64,000 nt of DNA, from contig NZ_LGHM01000148.1 in NCBI RefSeq assembly GCF_001908185.1, forward strand, positions 16,648-80,647, written 5' to 3'. Positions 8,907-17,418 of the stretch are shown in pieces (the stretch's first letter is position 1; each line of letters opens with the position of its first letter). The notes beneath the pieces are model-generated. The model had not been told where the DNA came from. It ran no database searches and worked only from the letters and a program-made list of their open reading frames with translations. Position numbers and translations under genes: made by a program. This DNA is from Bradyrhizobium sp. AS23.2. Its GTDB lineage: Bacteria > Pseudomonadota > Alphaproteobacteria > Rhizobiales > Xanthobacteraceae.

Positions 8907-9410
8907 ATGACAGCAATGAGTGTGGCCACCACGCAGCGTCCAGTGCCATCGCGCTCGATGGCGCTGGCCGTCGTCGGCGGGCTTGCCTGTGCGCTTGCGA
9001 TCGGAAGGGTGCTGCCGGTGGCGATGGACAGCGTGTCCGGCGCGCTGGCACCGCTCTGCGCCACCGCTGCCGAGAGCTCGCCACTCGACAAGGTCGAGCC
9101 GATCGCGTCCTATCCGCTGCCCAACGTGCCCGGCAAGCGCGTGACCATCGTGCGCGTCTTCTATGGTCCCGGCGGATTTTCGCGGCCACATCGCCATGCC
9201 GGCTCGGTCACCGCCTACATCACCAAGGGCGAGATCCGCTCCCAGCTCGGCGGCGGTCCGGTCGAGACGTTCGGGGTCGGCCAGTCCTTCTTCGAGCCGC
9301 CGGGAGCAACGCACCTGGTCTCGGCCAATGCCAGCGCGACGGACCCCGCGGAATTGATCGCGGTGTTCGTTGCGGACGAGGGCGCGCAGCTCACGACGTA
9401 TCTGGAGTAG
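8907..9410 (+). CDS. Membrane-anchored or secreted cupin protein
   Basis: A 167-residue cupin preceded by a hydrophobic N-terminal segment (MALAVVGGLACALAIGRVLP) that acts as a signal or anchor. Metal-binding motif residues appear in GGFSRPHRHAGS and later in PPGATHLVSANAS. ATG at 8907 follows a GGGGAGG ribosome-binding site; an upstream in-frame TTG was rejected. It is a paralogue of the cupin at 41-457. Co-transcription with the AhpD-like gene suggests a shared oxidative or xenobiotic response. Confidence 0.9.
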   Translation: MTAMSVATTQRPVPSRSMALAVVGGLACALAIGRVLPVAMDSVSGALAPLCATAAESSPLDKVEPIASYPLPNVPGKRVTIVRVFYGPGGFSRPHRHAGSVTAYITKGEIRSQLGGGPVETFGVGQSFFEPPGATHLVSANASATDPAELIAVFVADEGAQLTTYLE

Positions 9411-9421
9411 CTGGTAGCGAG

Positions 9422-9470
9422 GGCGTAGCCCGGGTGAGCGGAGCGACACGCGGGACCAATCGCGGCCGGA
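9422..9470. repeat. Short intergenic palindromic repeat
   Basis: Downstream of the cupin, GTAGCCCGGGTGAGCGGAGC followed by GACACGCGGG forms the imperfect CCCGGGT...ACGCGGG palindrome common in Bradyrhizobium intergenic regions. It lies between the convergent cupin and M23 genes. Confidence 0.45.
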
Positions 9471-9500
9471 TTCTACATGACCGCGTGAGCGCCCGGCCGC

Positions 9501-11093
9501 TCAATTCTCCTCGCTGCTCGCCCCTTCGCGCAGGTCCGGCTTGATCACGTCCTCCGGCGCCGCATGCGCCACCGGCTGCGCCGTGACCGCGATCTCCGGA
9601 CCCACCTCGCGGCCGCGGCCGCCGATCAGGCGCTCATAGGCCGACACCAGCGTGACGTAGGGGCTCACCCAGATCCAGCCGTCGCGGGTGAACACCTGGA
9701 CGTCGAAATGCAGGTGCATCGACGTGCCGGCAGGATGGTCGAGATAGTTCGAGACCACGCCGATCTTCTCGCCTTCGGTAACGATGCGGCCGTTGAGCAC
9801 GCCGTCTGCGTTCAACGCCTGCGGGTTCATGTGCATGTAGCGGAAGCGGATATGCTCGGTGCGGCTGTTGACCTCGAGCGTCGCGGCCTGGTCCCTGGTA
9901 TTGCGGATCACCATGGCGTCGCGGACGGCAACGACACCGCGGTGCTTGGGATCGCAGGGTTCGCGGCCTTCGCCGGGCGGCGGGCAGTCCGCAGCGCGAA
10001 TGTCTTCGCCCTGGTGGCCGTAACCGCTTGCGCACTGCCAGACTTGGAAGCTGCGCGACTCGCAGAAATTGTCGCGCCAGGGATAGGTGGTCGGGCCATC
10101 GCTCTTGTCGCGCTTGCCGTAGGACTGTGAGTGGACGAATGCAGGCGCCTTTTCGAGGGGAAAGCGGATCTGCGCATAGGCCATCGCGTCGGGACGGCCG
10201 CCTTGCTTGCGGTAGCCGGTATTCGGGATGATGTCGCCGCTCGGCCGGTAGTTGAAATCGGGCGAATGCTCCGAGGGACGATCCATGATGTTGGAGGCGA
10301 TGTCCATCAGCGGCCGCATGCGCTGGCCGCCCGCGATCCGCAGGGCCTTCAGGAAACGCTCGGCAACCGGATAGGCTTCCTTGCAGGCGAGCCGCCGCGG
10401 CTTGGCGACGCTGTCGAGACACTGGATCGACACCACATAGGCGACGCCGAAACGGGTGAAGGCGTAGCGCACATAGCCTTCCCGGATGAATCGGCGCAGG
10501 TCCGGATAGAGCGTTGTGAGCGGCTTAACCTGCTCACCTTTGCCGCCGGTGGGATCGGCGATGTCGTACACGAGGGCCGAGCCGGTGATCTGCACCTCGA
10601 CCGGCCTGGCGAACACGCGGCTCGGCATGCCGTCGCCGGCCCCCGGCTCGAACGAGAAGGTCGCGCTGTAGCCGGCGGGACCGGCGTCGAACACGTCGAC
10701 GGGATTGAAGTCGGCCTGGTAGCGCGACAGCGTCGGCGCGCCGTTGCGCTGTGCCTCGAGGTACGCCGCGGCGTCGAATGGCAGCAGCACGGGCACGGAG
10801 CTGCGGGCGATGCCGGTGAAGAACTGCGAGGAGATGGCGTTGAGCTGCACCAGCGCCGGCATCGCGCGCGGATCGTGGCGCGGCACCGAGCGGCGGGGTG
10901 CGAAGATGAAGTCGCCCGCGATCTGGGGACGGCTGTTGATTTCGGTGCGGAGCTGGTCAAGTGCTGCGCGCCAATCGACGCGCAGGGCCGTGAGCGAGGG
11001 GCTGCGGATTTCATCCGCAGCGAGCGGCGTGGTGGTGAGGAGCGAGAGCGACGCCAGAAGAAGCGAGACGAAGCGGAACCCCTTTCCAACCAC
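9501..11093 (-). CDS. Secreted M23-family peptidase
   Basis: A protein of about 530 residues with a signal peptide (FVSLLLASLSLLTTTPLAA), a long N-terminal domain of unknown function, and a C-terminal LytM/M23 domain. M23 zinc motifs are recognisable as YGHQGEDIR and MHLHFDVQV, with YMHMNPQAL between. M23 enzymes are murein endopeptidases; degenerate ones activate amidases. The H-x-x-x-D element appears as HQGED, so activity is plausible but unproven. GTG at 11093 is chosen because GGGGAG precedes it; another GTG at 11114 is possible. Confidence 0.85.
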   Translation of the reverse strand: MVGKGFRFVSLLLASLSLLTTTPLAADEIRSPSLTALRVDWRAALDQLRTEINSRPQIAGDFIFAPRRSVPRHDPRAMPALVQLNAISSQFFTGIARSSVPVLLPFDAAAYLEAQRNGAPTLSRYQADFNPVDVFDAGPAGYSATFSFEPGAGDGMPSRVFARPVEVQITGSALVYDIADPTGGKGEQVKPLTTLYPDLRRFIREGYVRYAFTRFGVAYVVSIQCLDSVAKPRRLACKEAYPVAERFLKALRIAGGQRMRPLMDIASNIMDRPSEHSPDFNYRPSGDIIPNTGYRKQGGRPDAMAYAQIRFPLEKAPAFVHSQSYGKRDKSDGPTTYPWRDNFCESRSFQVWQCASGYGHQGEDIRAADCPPPGEGREPCDPKHRGVVAVRDAMVIRNTRDQAATLEVNSRTEHIRFRYMHMNPQALNADGVLNGRIVTEGEKIGVVSNYLDHPAGTSMHLHFDVQVFTRDGWIWVSPYVTLVSAYERLIGGRGREVGPEIAVTAQPVAHAAPEDVIKPDLREGASSEEN

Positions 11094-11138
11094 TGTCTCG
11101 CTCCCCGGCGGCACCTGTTCCTATCCTTGAACTCTCGC

Positions 11139-11705
11139 TTAGTCCTTGGCGCGCTCGGAGTAGGAGCCGTCTTCGGTCATCACGACGATGCGGGTGCCGA
11201 CCGAGATGTGCGGCGGCACGGTGGTACGCAGGCCATTGGAAAGCACCGCGGGCTTGTAGGAGGAGGAAGCGGTCTGGCCCTTGGTCACCGGTTCGGTCTC
11301 GACCACTTCCAGCGTCACGCGCTGCGGCAGCGCGATCGACACCGGGTTGGTGTCGTGCATGGACAGCTTGACCGTCATGCTCTCCTGGAGATACGCGGCC
11401 GCGTCGCCGACGACGTCCTTGGAGACCTGGACCTGGTCGTAGGTTTCCGGGTTCATGAAGTGGAAGCCGTCGCCATCTTCATACAGGAAGGTATAGTTGC
11501 GCTCTTCGATCGTGGCCTTCTCGACCTGGTCGGTGGTCTTGTACCGCTCGGAGATCTTTACCCCGTCCGAGATTCGGCGCATTTCGATCTGGCTGACCGG
11601 GGTGCCCTTGCCGGGATGGATGTTCTCGGCGCTGACGACGACATAGAGCTTGCCGTCTTGCTCGATCACGTTGCCTTTGCGAATAGAACTGGCGATGACT
11701 CTCAA
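11139..11705 (-). CDS. efp: Elongation factor P
   Basis: A 188-residue EF-P, which relieves ribosome stalling at polyproline. The N-terminal KOW-like domain carries the conserved loop HPGKGTP with Lys33, the residue beta-lysylated by EpmA in bacteria with this system. The OB domains follow (LQESMTVKLSMHD, then the C-terminal GTRIVVMTEDGSYSERAKD). It is divergent from epmA and epmB, the modification genes, across a 162-bp gap holding promoters for both directions. Confidence 0.98.
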   Translation of the reverse strand: MRVIASSIRKGNVIEQDGKLYVVVSAENIHPGKGTPVSQIEMRRISDGVKISERYKTTDQVEKATIEERNYTFLYEDGDGFHFMNPETYDQVQVSKDVVGDAAAYLQESMTVKLSMHDTNPVSIALPQRVTLEVVETEPVTKGQTASSSYKPAVLSNGLRTTVPPHISVGTRIVVMTEDGSYSERAKD

Positions 11706-11867
11706 AGTTATATTTCCTGCTTGCTTGGCCCGGCACCGGCCAGGACGTGGTCAAATGGATGGGGGACTGGGGGCCTCAAATCGGACCTCGGCGCCCGTTT
11801 CGGGCCGCAACATACTGATTTTGCGGTTCGATGCCAGCTTTTTGCTCAAGGTGGGAGCGGTCGGTTA

Positions 11868-12933
11868 ATGGCTGGGGACAAGCCGATCTCGCCGTTCTGG
11901 TCGCCCGGGCGGCACCTCGACCGGAGGCCTTTCCTCCAGGCGAGGGGGGGCCGTGACCGGAGCAATACGGGGCTTTTTCGCCGAGCAGGGCTTCGTCGAG
12001 GTCGAAACCTCTGTCCTCCAGGTCTCTCCGGGCAATGAGACCCATCTGCACGCCCCCCGAACCGAGATCCTGCGGCCCGACGGCAGTCATGCCAGCCGCT
12101 ACCTGCGGACCTCGCCGGAATTCGCCTGCAAGAAGCTGCTGGCGGCGGGCGAAGAGCGGATTTTCGAGCTCGCCCGGGTGTTCCGCGACCGCGAGCGTGG
12201 CGACCTGCATCTGCCCGAATTCACCATGCTGGAGTGGTACCGGGCGGGCGCGCCGTATGATGCCATCATGGCCGACACCGTCGTCGTCATCGCCCGCGCC
12301 GCGCAGGCGACCGGGATCGGGACGTTCTCGTTCCGGGGCCGGACCTGCGACCCCTTCGCCGAACCGGAGCTTTTGACGGTCGCCGGTGCCTTCGAGCGGT
12401 TCGCCGGGATCGACCTGCTGGCGACGATCCTGGGTGACGAAGGCGACCGTGAGGCGCTTGCCCGCGTCGTAGCCGGCAAGGTCCGCGTCGCCGGGGACGA
12501 CACCTGGTCGGACATATTCAGCAAGGTCCTGGTCGAGCATGTCGAGCCGCATTTGGGGCAGGGTCGTTTGACCATTCTGTTCGAATACCCATCTCCAGAG
12601 GCGGCGCTGGCGCGGGTGAAGGCCGGCGACGTGCGGGTCGCGGAGCGTTTCGAGGTCTATGCCTGCGGCGTCGAGCTCGCCAACGGGTTCGGCGAACTGA
12701 CCGATGCCGACGAGCAGCGCCGGCGCTTCACCGAGTCGATGGCGGAGAAGCAGCGCCGCTACGGCGAGGCCTATCCGCTGGATGAGGACTTTCTGGCCGC
12801 GGTCGCCGCAATGCCGGAGGCCAGCGGCGTCGCGCTCGGCTTCGATCGGCTGGTGATGCTGGCGAGCGGTGCATCGCGAATTGATCAGGTGGTCTGGACG
12901 CCGCCTGCAGATGAAGCGTTAAGTGAGACATGA
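11868..12933 (+). pseudogene. epmA: EF-P lysine aminoacylase EpmA, frameshifted
   Basis: EpmA is a LysRS-like class II synthetase paralogue that attaches beta-lysine to EF-P. The characteristic N terminus (MAGDKPISPFWSPGRHLDRR) starts at 11868 with GGGAG upstream, but runs out of frame in a G7 run at 11944-11950. The remaining body is in another frame, with motif 2 ELARVFRDRERGDLHLPEF and a class II C terminus. Removing one G gives a continuous 354-residue protein of normal family length. If the G7 is real, translation might begin at GTG 11953, without the first 28 residues. The stop overlaps the epmB start (ATGA). Confidence 0.85.
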
Positions 12934-14024
12934 CGAAGACGAATCTTGCACGGACATTGCGCGAGCCGGCCGAACTGGTGGCCGAGCACCTTGCGCCCGC
13001 CACGGCGCTGCCTGCGCTCGAGCGCGTTGCTGCGCGCTATGCGGTCGCGATCACGCCGGCGCTGGTCGAGCTGATCGATACGTCCGATCCGGACGACCCC
13101 ATAGCGCGCCAGTTCGTTCCGACGGACGCGGAGCTCGAGGTGCAGCCGGGCGAGAACGCCGATCCCATCGGCGATCACCCACACTCGCCGGTCCCAGGCA
13201 TCGTGCATCGCTACCCCGACCGCGTCCTGTTCAAGCTCGTTCACGTCTGCGCGGTCTATTGCCGCTTCTGCTTCCGCCGCGAGATGGTCGGTCCCGGCAA
13301 GGATAGCGCGCTCTCGGACGACGCGTATCGCGCGGCGATCAACTATGTCCGGTCGCAAAGCGAGATCTGGGAGGTCATCCTGACCGGCGGCGATCCCATG
13401 ATGCTGTCGCCGCGGCGGATGAGCGAGATCATGACCGATCTCGCCGCGATCGATCACGTCAAGGTCATCCGCCTTCACACGCGGGTGCCAGTGGCAGATC
13501 CGGCACGCGTCAGTAGCGAGATGGTCGCCGCGCTGAAGGTCGAGGGCGCGACCACGTGGGTTGCCGTGCATGCCAACCATGCGCGTGAACTGACCGGCCA
13601 GGCACGTGCGGCCTGCGCTCGGCTTGTCGATGCCGGCATTCCCCTGGTGAGCCAGTCCGTGCTCTTGCGCGGGGTCAATGACACCATCGCGGCTTTGTCG
13701 GATTTGATGCGAGCTTTCGTCGAATGCCGAATCAAGCCCTACTACCTGCATCACGGCGATCTCGCGCCGGGTACTGCGCATCTGCGCACCACGCTGGCGG
13801 AAGGGCAGGAGCTGATGCGGCAGTTGCGCGGGCGGATATCCGGACTATGTCAGCCTGACTATGTCATCGATATTCCCGGCGGCGCCGGCAAATCGCCGGT
13901 GGGCCCGAATTACGTGTTGGCGGCCCAAAATACCGCACCGGACGCGCGTGATGTGGCATCGGAAACGCGCTATCGTATCGTGGATTATTGCGGCGAGGTT
14001 CATCTCTACCCGCCCGGGGCCTGA
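12930..14024 (+). CDS. epmB: EF-P (R)-beta-lysine synthase EpmB
   Basis: A 364-residue radical SAM lysine 2,3-aminomutase-like protein. The iron-sulfur site is C107-x3-C111-x2-C114 in HVCAVYCRFCFRRE, followed by the GGDPMML and HTRVPV segments typical of this family. It makes (R)-beta-lysine for EF-P modification. Its ATG overlaps the epmA stop (ATGA), showing translational coupling. The length is slightly above E. coli EpmB (about 342), as usual for alphaproteobacteria. Context with efp and epmA supports EpmB over catabolic KamA. Confidence 0.95.
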   Translation: MTKTNLARTLREPAELVAEHLAPATALPALERVAARYAVAITPALVELIDTSDPDDPIARQFVPTDAELEVQPGENADPIGDHPHSPVPGIVHRYPDRVLFKLVHVCAVYCRFCFRREMVGPGKDSALSDDAYRAAINYVRSQSEIWEVILTGGDPMMLSPRRMSEIMTDLAAIDHVKVIRLHTRVPVADPARVSSEMVAALKVEGATTWVAVHANHARELTGQARAACARLVDAGIPLVSQSVLLRGVNDTIAALSDLMRAFVECRIKPYYLHHGDLAPGTAHLRTTLAEGQELMRQLRGRISGLCQPDYVIDIPGGAGKSPVGPNYVLAAQNTAPDARDVASETRYRIVDYCGEVHLYPPGA

Positions 14025-14071
14025 GGTGCCGCGATGCGAAGAGACGCCGGTTTGAGGAATGGAGGAGCGAA

Positions 14072-14350
14072 ATGAGAAAGATCGTCGTGACGATGTCGCT
14101 GCTGGTCTTGCTCGGTGGCACCGCGGTCGCACAGACCGGCGGCACTAAGGGGACGGGATCAGGATCCGGATCAGGATCAGGATCAGGCGGGGCCATGTCC
14201 GGCACCGTGCTGCCCGCGCCGGTTGGTCATCGTCAGCCGCGTGCAGACGAGGTGCCCAGCGAGAAGAGCCTGAGCGATCCGAACAATCCCGTGAACAAGG
14301 AAGACGCGGCGCTCGACAAGAAGATCAAGAGCATCTGCCGCGGCTGCTAA
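14072..14350 (+). CDS. Small secreted protein with Gly-Ser repeat
   Basis: A 92-residue protein with a signal peptide (MRKIVVTMSLLVLLGGTAVA) and a flexible (GS)n tract at residues 32-39 encoded by a GGATCA-type hexanucleotide microsatellite (about 14157-14186). The C terminus is charged and ends in CRGC. No function is recognised. The tract could vary in length between strains. The start follows GGAGG at 14061. Confidence 0.75.
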   Translation: MRKIVVTMSLLVLLGGTAVAQTGGTKGTGSGSGSGSGSGGAMSGTVLPAPVGHRQPRADEVPSEKSLSDPNNPVNKEDAALDKKIKSICRGC

Positions 14351-14364
14351 GCCGTGGCCGACGG

Positions 14365-14394
14365 CGGGCAGGGCGCGACAGCTCGCCCCGCCCG
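14365..14394 (-). terminator. GC-rich hairpin after aroG
   Basis: CGGGCAGGGCG and CGCCCCGCCCG form an inverted repeat with one mismatch and an 8-base loop, just past the aroG stop and after the convergent small secreted gene. There is no T run, so termination efficiency is uncertain. Confidence 0.4.
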
Positions 14395-14404
14395 CGATTG
14401 CCGG

Positions 14405-15490
14405 TCAGGCCGAGCGCTCGCGCAGCCCTGCGCGCTGGGTGTTGCGTCGGATCTCGACCGCGTCGGCGAGCTGCTCGAGCACGGTGGCCGTGGTCGCCCA
14501 GTCGATGCAGCCGTCCGTGATGCTCTGGCCGTAGACGAGAGGCTTGCCCGCCACCACGTCCTGGCGGCCGGCGACGAGATTGCTCTCGATCATCACGCCC
14601 ATGATGCGGTTCTCGCCGCCGGAAATCTGGCCGGCGATGTCGGCCATCACCAGCGGCTGGTTTTCCGGCTTCTTGCTCGAATTGGCGTGGCTCGTGTCCA
14701 CCATCACAAGCGGCGCGACGCCGGATTTGGCCAGCTCGTTGCAGGCCGCCGCGACGTTGGCCGCATCGTAGTTCGGCTTGCTGCCGCCGCGCAGGATGAT
14801 GTGGCAGTCCTCGTTGCCCGCGGTCGAGGCGATCGCCGAGCGGCCGAGCTTCGTCACCGCCATGAAATGATGCGGATGCGAGGCAGACTTCACCGCGTCC
14901 GCCGCGATCCGTACATTGCCGTCGGTGCCGTTCTTGAAGCCGACCGGGCAGGACAGCCCCGAGGCCAGCTCGCGATGGATCTGGCTCTCGGTCGTGCGCG
15001 CGCCGATCGCGGCCCATGACACGAGGTCGGCGATGTATTGCGGCGTCGTCATGTCGAGGAATTCGGTGCCGGCGGGCAGGCCGAGATTGTTGATCGCCGA
15101 TAGCACATTGCGCGCCAGCCGCAGGCCCTTGTTGATGTCGAAGCTGCCGTCGAGATCGGGATCGTTGATCAGGCCCTTCCAGCCGACCGTGGTGCGCGGC
15201 TTCTCGAAATAGACCCGCATCACGATCTCGAGCTGATCGGCGAGGTCCTCGCGCAGCTTTGCCAGGCGTTCGGCATAGTCGAGCGCAGCCTTGGGGTCAT
15301 GCACCGAGCAGGGGCCGACCACGACCAGCAGGCGGTCGTCCTGGCCGTTGAGGATGGCATGGACGGCGTTGCGCGCCGCCATCACCACACGCGTTGCGGT
15401 GAGCGTGCGCGGGACTTCCCGCATCACCTCTTCCGGCGTGCTCAGTTCTTTCAGTTCGCGGATACGAAGATCGTCGGTCGTGCTCAGCAC
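14405..15490 (-). CDS. aroG: 3-deoxy-7-phosphoheptulonate synthase (class I DAHP synthase)
   Basis: A 361-residue AroG/AroF-type DAHP synthase, the first enzyme of the shikimate pathway, condensing PEP and erythrose 4-phosphate. Signature segments: VGPCSVHDPKAALDYAERL, VYFEKPRTTVGWKGL, GTEFLDMTTPQY, SHPHHFMAV, GNEDCHIILRGG and VDTSHANSSKKPENQ. It starts at GTG 15490 with AGGAG six bases upstream. Upstream lie a leader peptide rich in Tyr, Phe and Trp codons and an intrinsic terminator (15526-15661), so it is likely controlled by attenuation. Confidence 0.97.
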   Translation of the reverse strand: MLSTTDDLRIRELKELSTPEEVMREVPRTLTATRVVMAARNAVHAILNGQDDRLLVVVGPCSVHDPKAALDYAERLAKLREDLADQLEIVMRVYFEKPRTTVGWKGLINDPDLDGSFDINKGLRLARNVLSAINNLGLPAGTEFLDMTTPQYIADLVSWAAIGARTTESQIHRELASGLSCPVGFKNGTDGNVRIAADAVKSASHPHHFMAVTKLGRSAIASTAGNEDCHIILRGGSKPNYDAANVAAACNELAKSGVAPLVMVDTSHANSSKKPENQPLVMADIAGQISGGENRIMGVMIESNLVAGRQDVVAGKPLVYGQSITDGCIDWATTATVLEQLADAVEIRRNTQRAGLRERSA

Positions 15491-15529
15491 GGCGGGCTCC
15501 TGTCTGTTTTCTAGAACCTGCCGGCCAAT

Positions 15530-15557
15530 AAAAAAAAGCCGCCAGGTCTGGCGGCTT
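15530..15557 (-). terminator. Attenuator terminator upstream of aroG
   Basis: On the minus strand the stem AAGCCGCCAG / CTGGCGGCTT (+ coordinates 15536-15545 and 15548-15557) is followed by an eight-T run (15530-15537). It lies 40 bases before aroG and downstream of the leader peptide. The left arm, GCCGCCAG in RNA sense, is also perfectly complementary to CTGGCGGC within the leader ORF (+ 15603-15610), giving an alternative antiterminator pairing. Confidence 0.85.
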
Positions 15558-15580
15558 GTTCGGACGTTTGCTGCAATGTG

Positions 15581-15661
15581 TCAGATTGAGCGCGATCCTC
15601 CTGCCGCCAGCGAGCTGTCGTAGCTAAAGTACCAAAAATAGCTGGTGGCGACGGTGATCAT
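15581..15661 (-). CDS. aroG leader peptide (aromatic amino-acid attenuator)
   Basis: A 26-residue ORF: MITVATSYFWYFSYDSSLAA followed by GGSRSI. Six of seven residues 8-14 are Tyr, Phe or Trp (Y-F-W-Y-F-S-Y), the hallmark of an attenuation leader sensing all three aromatic aminoacyl-tRNAs. It precedes an intrinsic terminator and then aroG. A promoter at 15669-15697 would start transcription at about the A of its ATG, so the peptide may be translated from a leaderless transcript, as reported for trpL in Sinorhizobium. Stalling here would favour the 15603-15610 / 15548-15555 pairing and read-through. Confidence 0.85.
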   Translation of the reverse strand: MITVATSYFWYFSYDSSLAAGGSRSI

Positions 15662-15668
15662 GGAAAGC

Positions 15669-15697
15669 CATATAGCGCGCCACCGGCGGGTTGTCAC
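15669..15697 (-). promoter_or_regulatory. Sigma70-like promoter of the aroG leader
   Basis: On the minus strand GTGACA (15692-15697) and TATATG (15669-15674) are separated by exactly 17 bases. Expected transcription start is near 15662, directly at the leader-peptide ATG (15661). Confidence 0.6.
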
Positions 15698-15730
15698 CCC
15701 CCGAATCGGCTTGGCACGCGACGGGACCCC

Positions 15731-16308
15731 TCAGGTGTTGCTCTTGCGCGCCGCCAGCGCCATGCCGATCAGGGTGGCTCCGCCGAACAGGAGATTGATG
15801 CCGACGAGGATGCCGATGGCCCATTCCGCAGAGCTCGGCAGTCCCGTGATCACCATGAAGGAGATCGCGATGTCGACGAGGCCGGAGATCAGGAGCCACG
15901 ACCAGCGGCTGCTCAGCTCGCGGCGGTGCTCGAGCGCGTACATGATGGTGGCGAACCCTCGGCAAGGAAGTAGGCGCCGAGCACGATGGTCAGCGTCAGC
16001 ACGGCCTGCATCGGCCGGGCCAGCAGGAGCATGCCGGCGAGCACGGCCAGCGCGGCCGAGATCAGCGACCACCAGAAGCCCGGCGTGCTGCGCGCCCAGT
16101 AGGTCGCGATCAGTCCCCCGATACCGCTGATCAGGAACATCCAGCCGAGAAAGATCGTGATCGCAAGGCTTGCGAGCGGCGGCAGGATCAGCGCGGCGAC
16201 GCCAAGAACGGCGAGCAGGATGCCTTCGAACAGGAAAGCTTTCCAATGTGCCTTGACCGTCTGGCTCATCGCGGATTGCAGCCGTGAAAAATCCTCGGGC
16301 GATGTCAT
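15731..16308 (-). pseudogene. HdeD-family membrane protein, frameshifted
   Basis: HdeD-like acid-resistance membrane protein with about six helices. The first part (MTSPEDFSRLQSAMSQTVKA to VLGAYFLAEG) is in one frame; the rest (FATIMYALEHRRELSSRWSW to MALAARKSNT) continues in another. The break is at about 15953-15960, where GAGGGTTCGCC would need one extra base (for example GAGGGCTTCGCC). Restoring one base gives 192 residues, the normal family length. Either a sequencing error or a recent inactivation. It ends about 35 bases from the aroG leader promoter. Confidence 0.8.
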
Positions 16309-16377
16309 GGTGATCCCTCATTGGAAGCAGATGAGGCCAAATCTAGTACGCGCGTAGCGCGCTTGCCATCCCGCGGC

Positions 16378-17418
16378 TCAGCCGCCGCCATGCGCTGATG
16401 AAAAACCCTCGCCACTGGTGCGAATGCGGTTGCGGCCGAGAATGTAGATCGCCGTGGTGACAACCAGCAGCGCAAGGCCCAGCAGGATCGAGACAAAACC
16501 GATCGGGATCAACGCCAGCGTCAAGTTGCGCTCGGGGTTGATGAGCCAGTGATGGATCGAGGTCAGCACGAAGGCGAGGCCGAGAAAGCCGACGCCGCCT
16601 CCGGCGAGCCACAGTGCCCACATCCGGCGCAACTGGCTAAGTCGTTCGCGCGCGACGTCGGTTCGGGGCGCGTGATGGCGCGCGACCCGCCGGACCAGGC
16701 GGATGGCGAAGGCAATCGAACTGAAGCCGATCAGCAGGCTCGCCGCGCCCAGCCACATCCGGAGCGTCGGATCCAGATCCGGCATGCGTTGCAAGGTCAG
16801 CAGCGGGAAGTCGAAAGCCGCATGCAGCGCTAGCGGCCCTGCGAGCATTAGAAGGCGGCTGGAAAGACGGGCCCAGTCGCGATGATGGCGGTTCGCGCCC
16901 AGCGCCGTGCCGGCGCGGGCGATCGTGAGGTAAGCGCCGGCAATGATGCCGAGAGCACCGTGGAACGGCACGGTCAGGACACTGCGCAGGGCAGCGAGCG
17001 AGCGCCACATCTCGGCGTGCTGGACGAGATAAGCGAGGTTCTCGTAAGCGGCGAAACCGAGTCCGACCGCGGCGCCGTAAACCACGGTGTCCATCGGATT
17101 GGCGAAGGTCCGCCGCTTGGTCGAGGAGATCAGCACGATGGCGATCACCTTGACGGCTTCCTCCGGCAGCGCGACCCCGAAGATCGAATGCATGGCCAGT
17201 GCGGCCCAGGGGTTGTCGGGGGCAGCGACCATCTTGGCGAAGGGGGCACGGGCGAGGCCGAGCAGCGAAATGCTGGCTGCGCCAAGCAGGAACGCGGTCC
17301 AGACCTGGGCCGGCGGTCCCGGGCGCTCCTCGGCGGCAATGACAAGCCACAGCATCAGCAGCGCCGGCGCGATGGCGGCAGTTCCGATGACAGTGGGTAA
17401 CGCTTCAATCAGGTACAT
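16378..17418 (-). CDS. PrsW-family intramembrane metalloprotease
   Basis: A protein of about 346 residues with many transmembrane helices. PrsW active-site motifs are visible: EEAVK, ENLAY (in AAYENLAYLVQ), FHGALG and HAAFDF, which supply the Glu and His ligands. PrsW proteases cleave anti-sigma factors within the membrane in Bacillus; here the target is unknown. ATG at 17418 (MYLIEALPTV) begins the first helix; an ATG at 17481 is an alternative. Confidence 0.85.
   Translation of the reverse strand: MYLIEALPTVIGTAAIAPALLMLWLVIAAEERPGPPAQVWTAFLLGAASISLLGLARAPFAKMVAAPDNPWAALAMHSIFGVALPEEAVKVIAIVLISSTKRRTFANPMDTVVYGAAVGLGFAAYENLAYLVQHAEMWRSLAALRSVLTVPFHGALGIIAGAYLTIARAGTALGANRHHRDWARLSSRLLMLAGPLALHAAFDFPLLTLQRMPDLDPTLRMWLGAASLLIGFSSIAFAIRLVRRVARHHAPRTDVARERLSQLRRMWALWLAGGGVGFLGLAFVLTSIHHWLINPERNLTLALIPIGFVSILLGLALLVVTTAIYILGRNRIRTSGEGFSSAHGGG

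Noticed and set aside
10131..12038. Long 635-codon plus-strand frame opposite the M23 peptidase and efp
   Set aside because: It is the antisense of two clear genes and has no domain; only its last part (from 11868) is real as the epmA N terminus.
14354..15019. 221-codon plus-strand frame antisense to aroG
   Set aside because: Shadow of aroG; composition and lack of motifs argue against coding.
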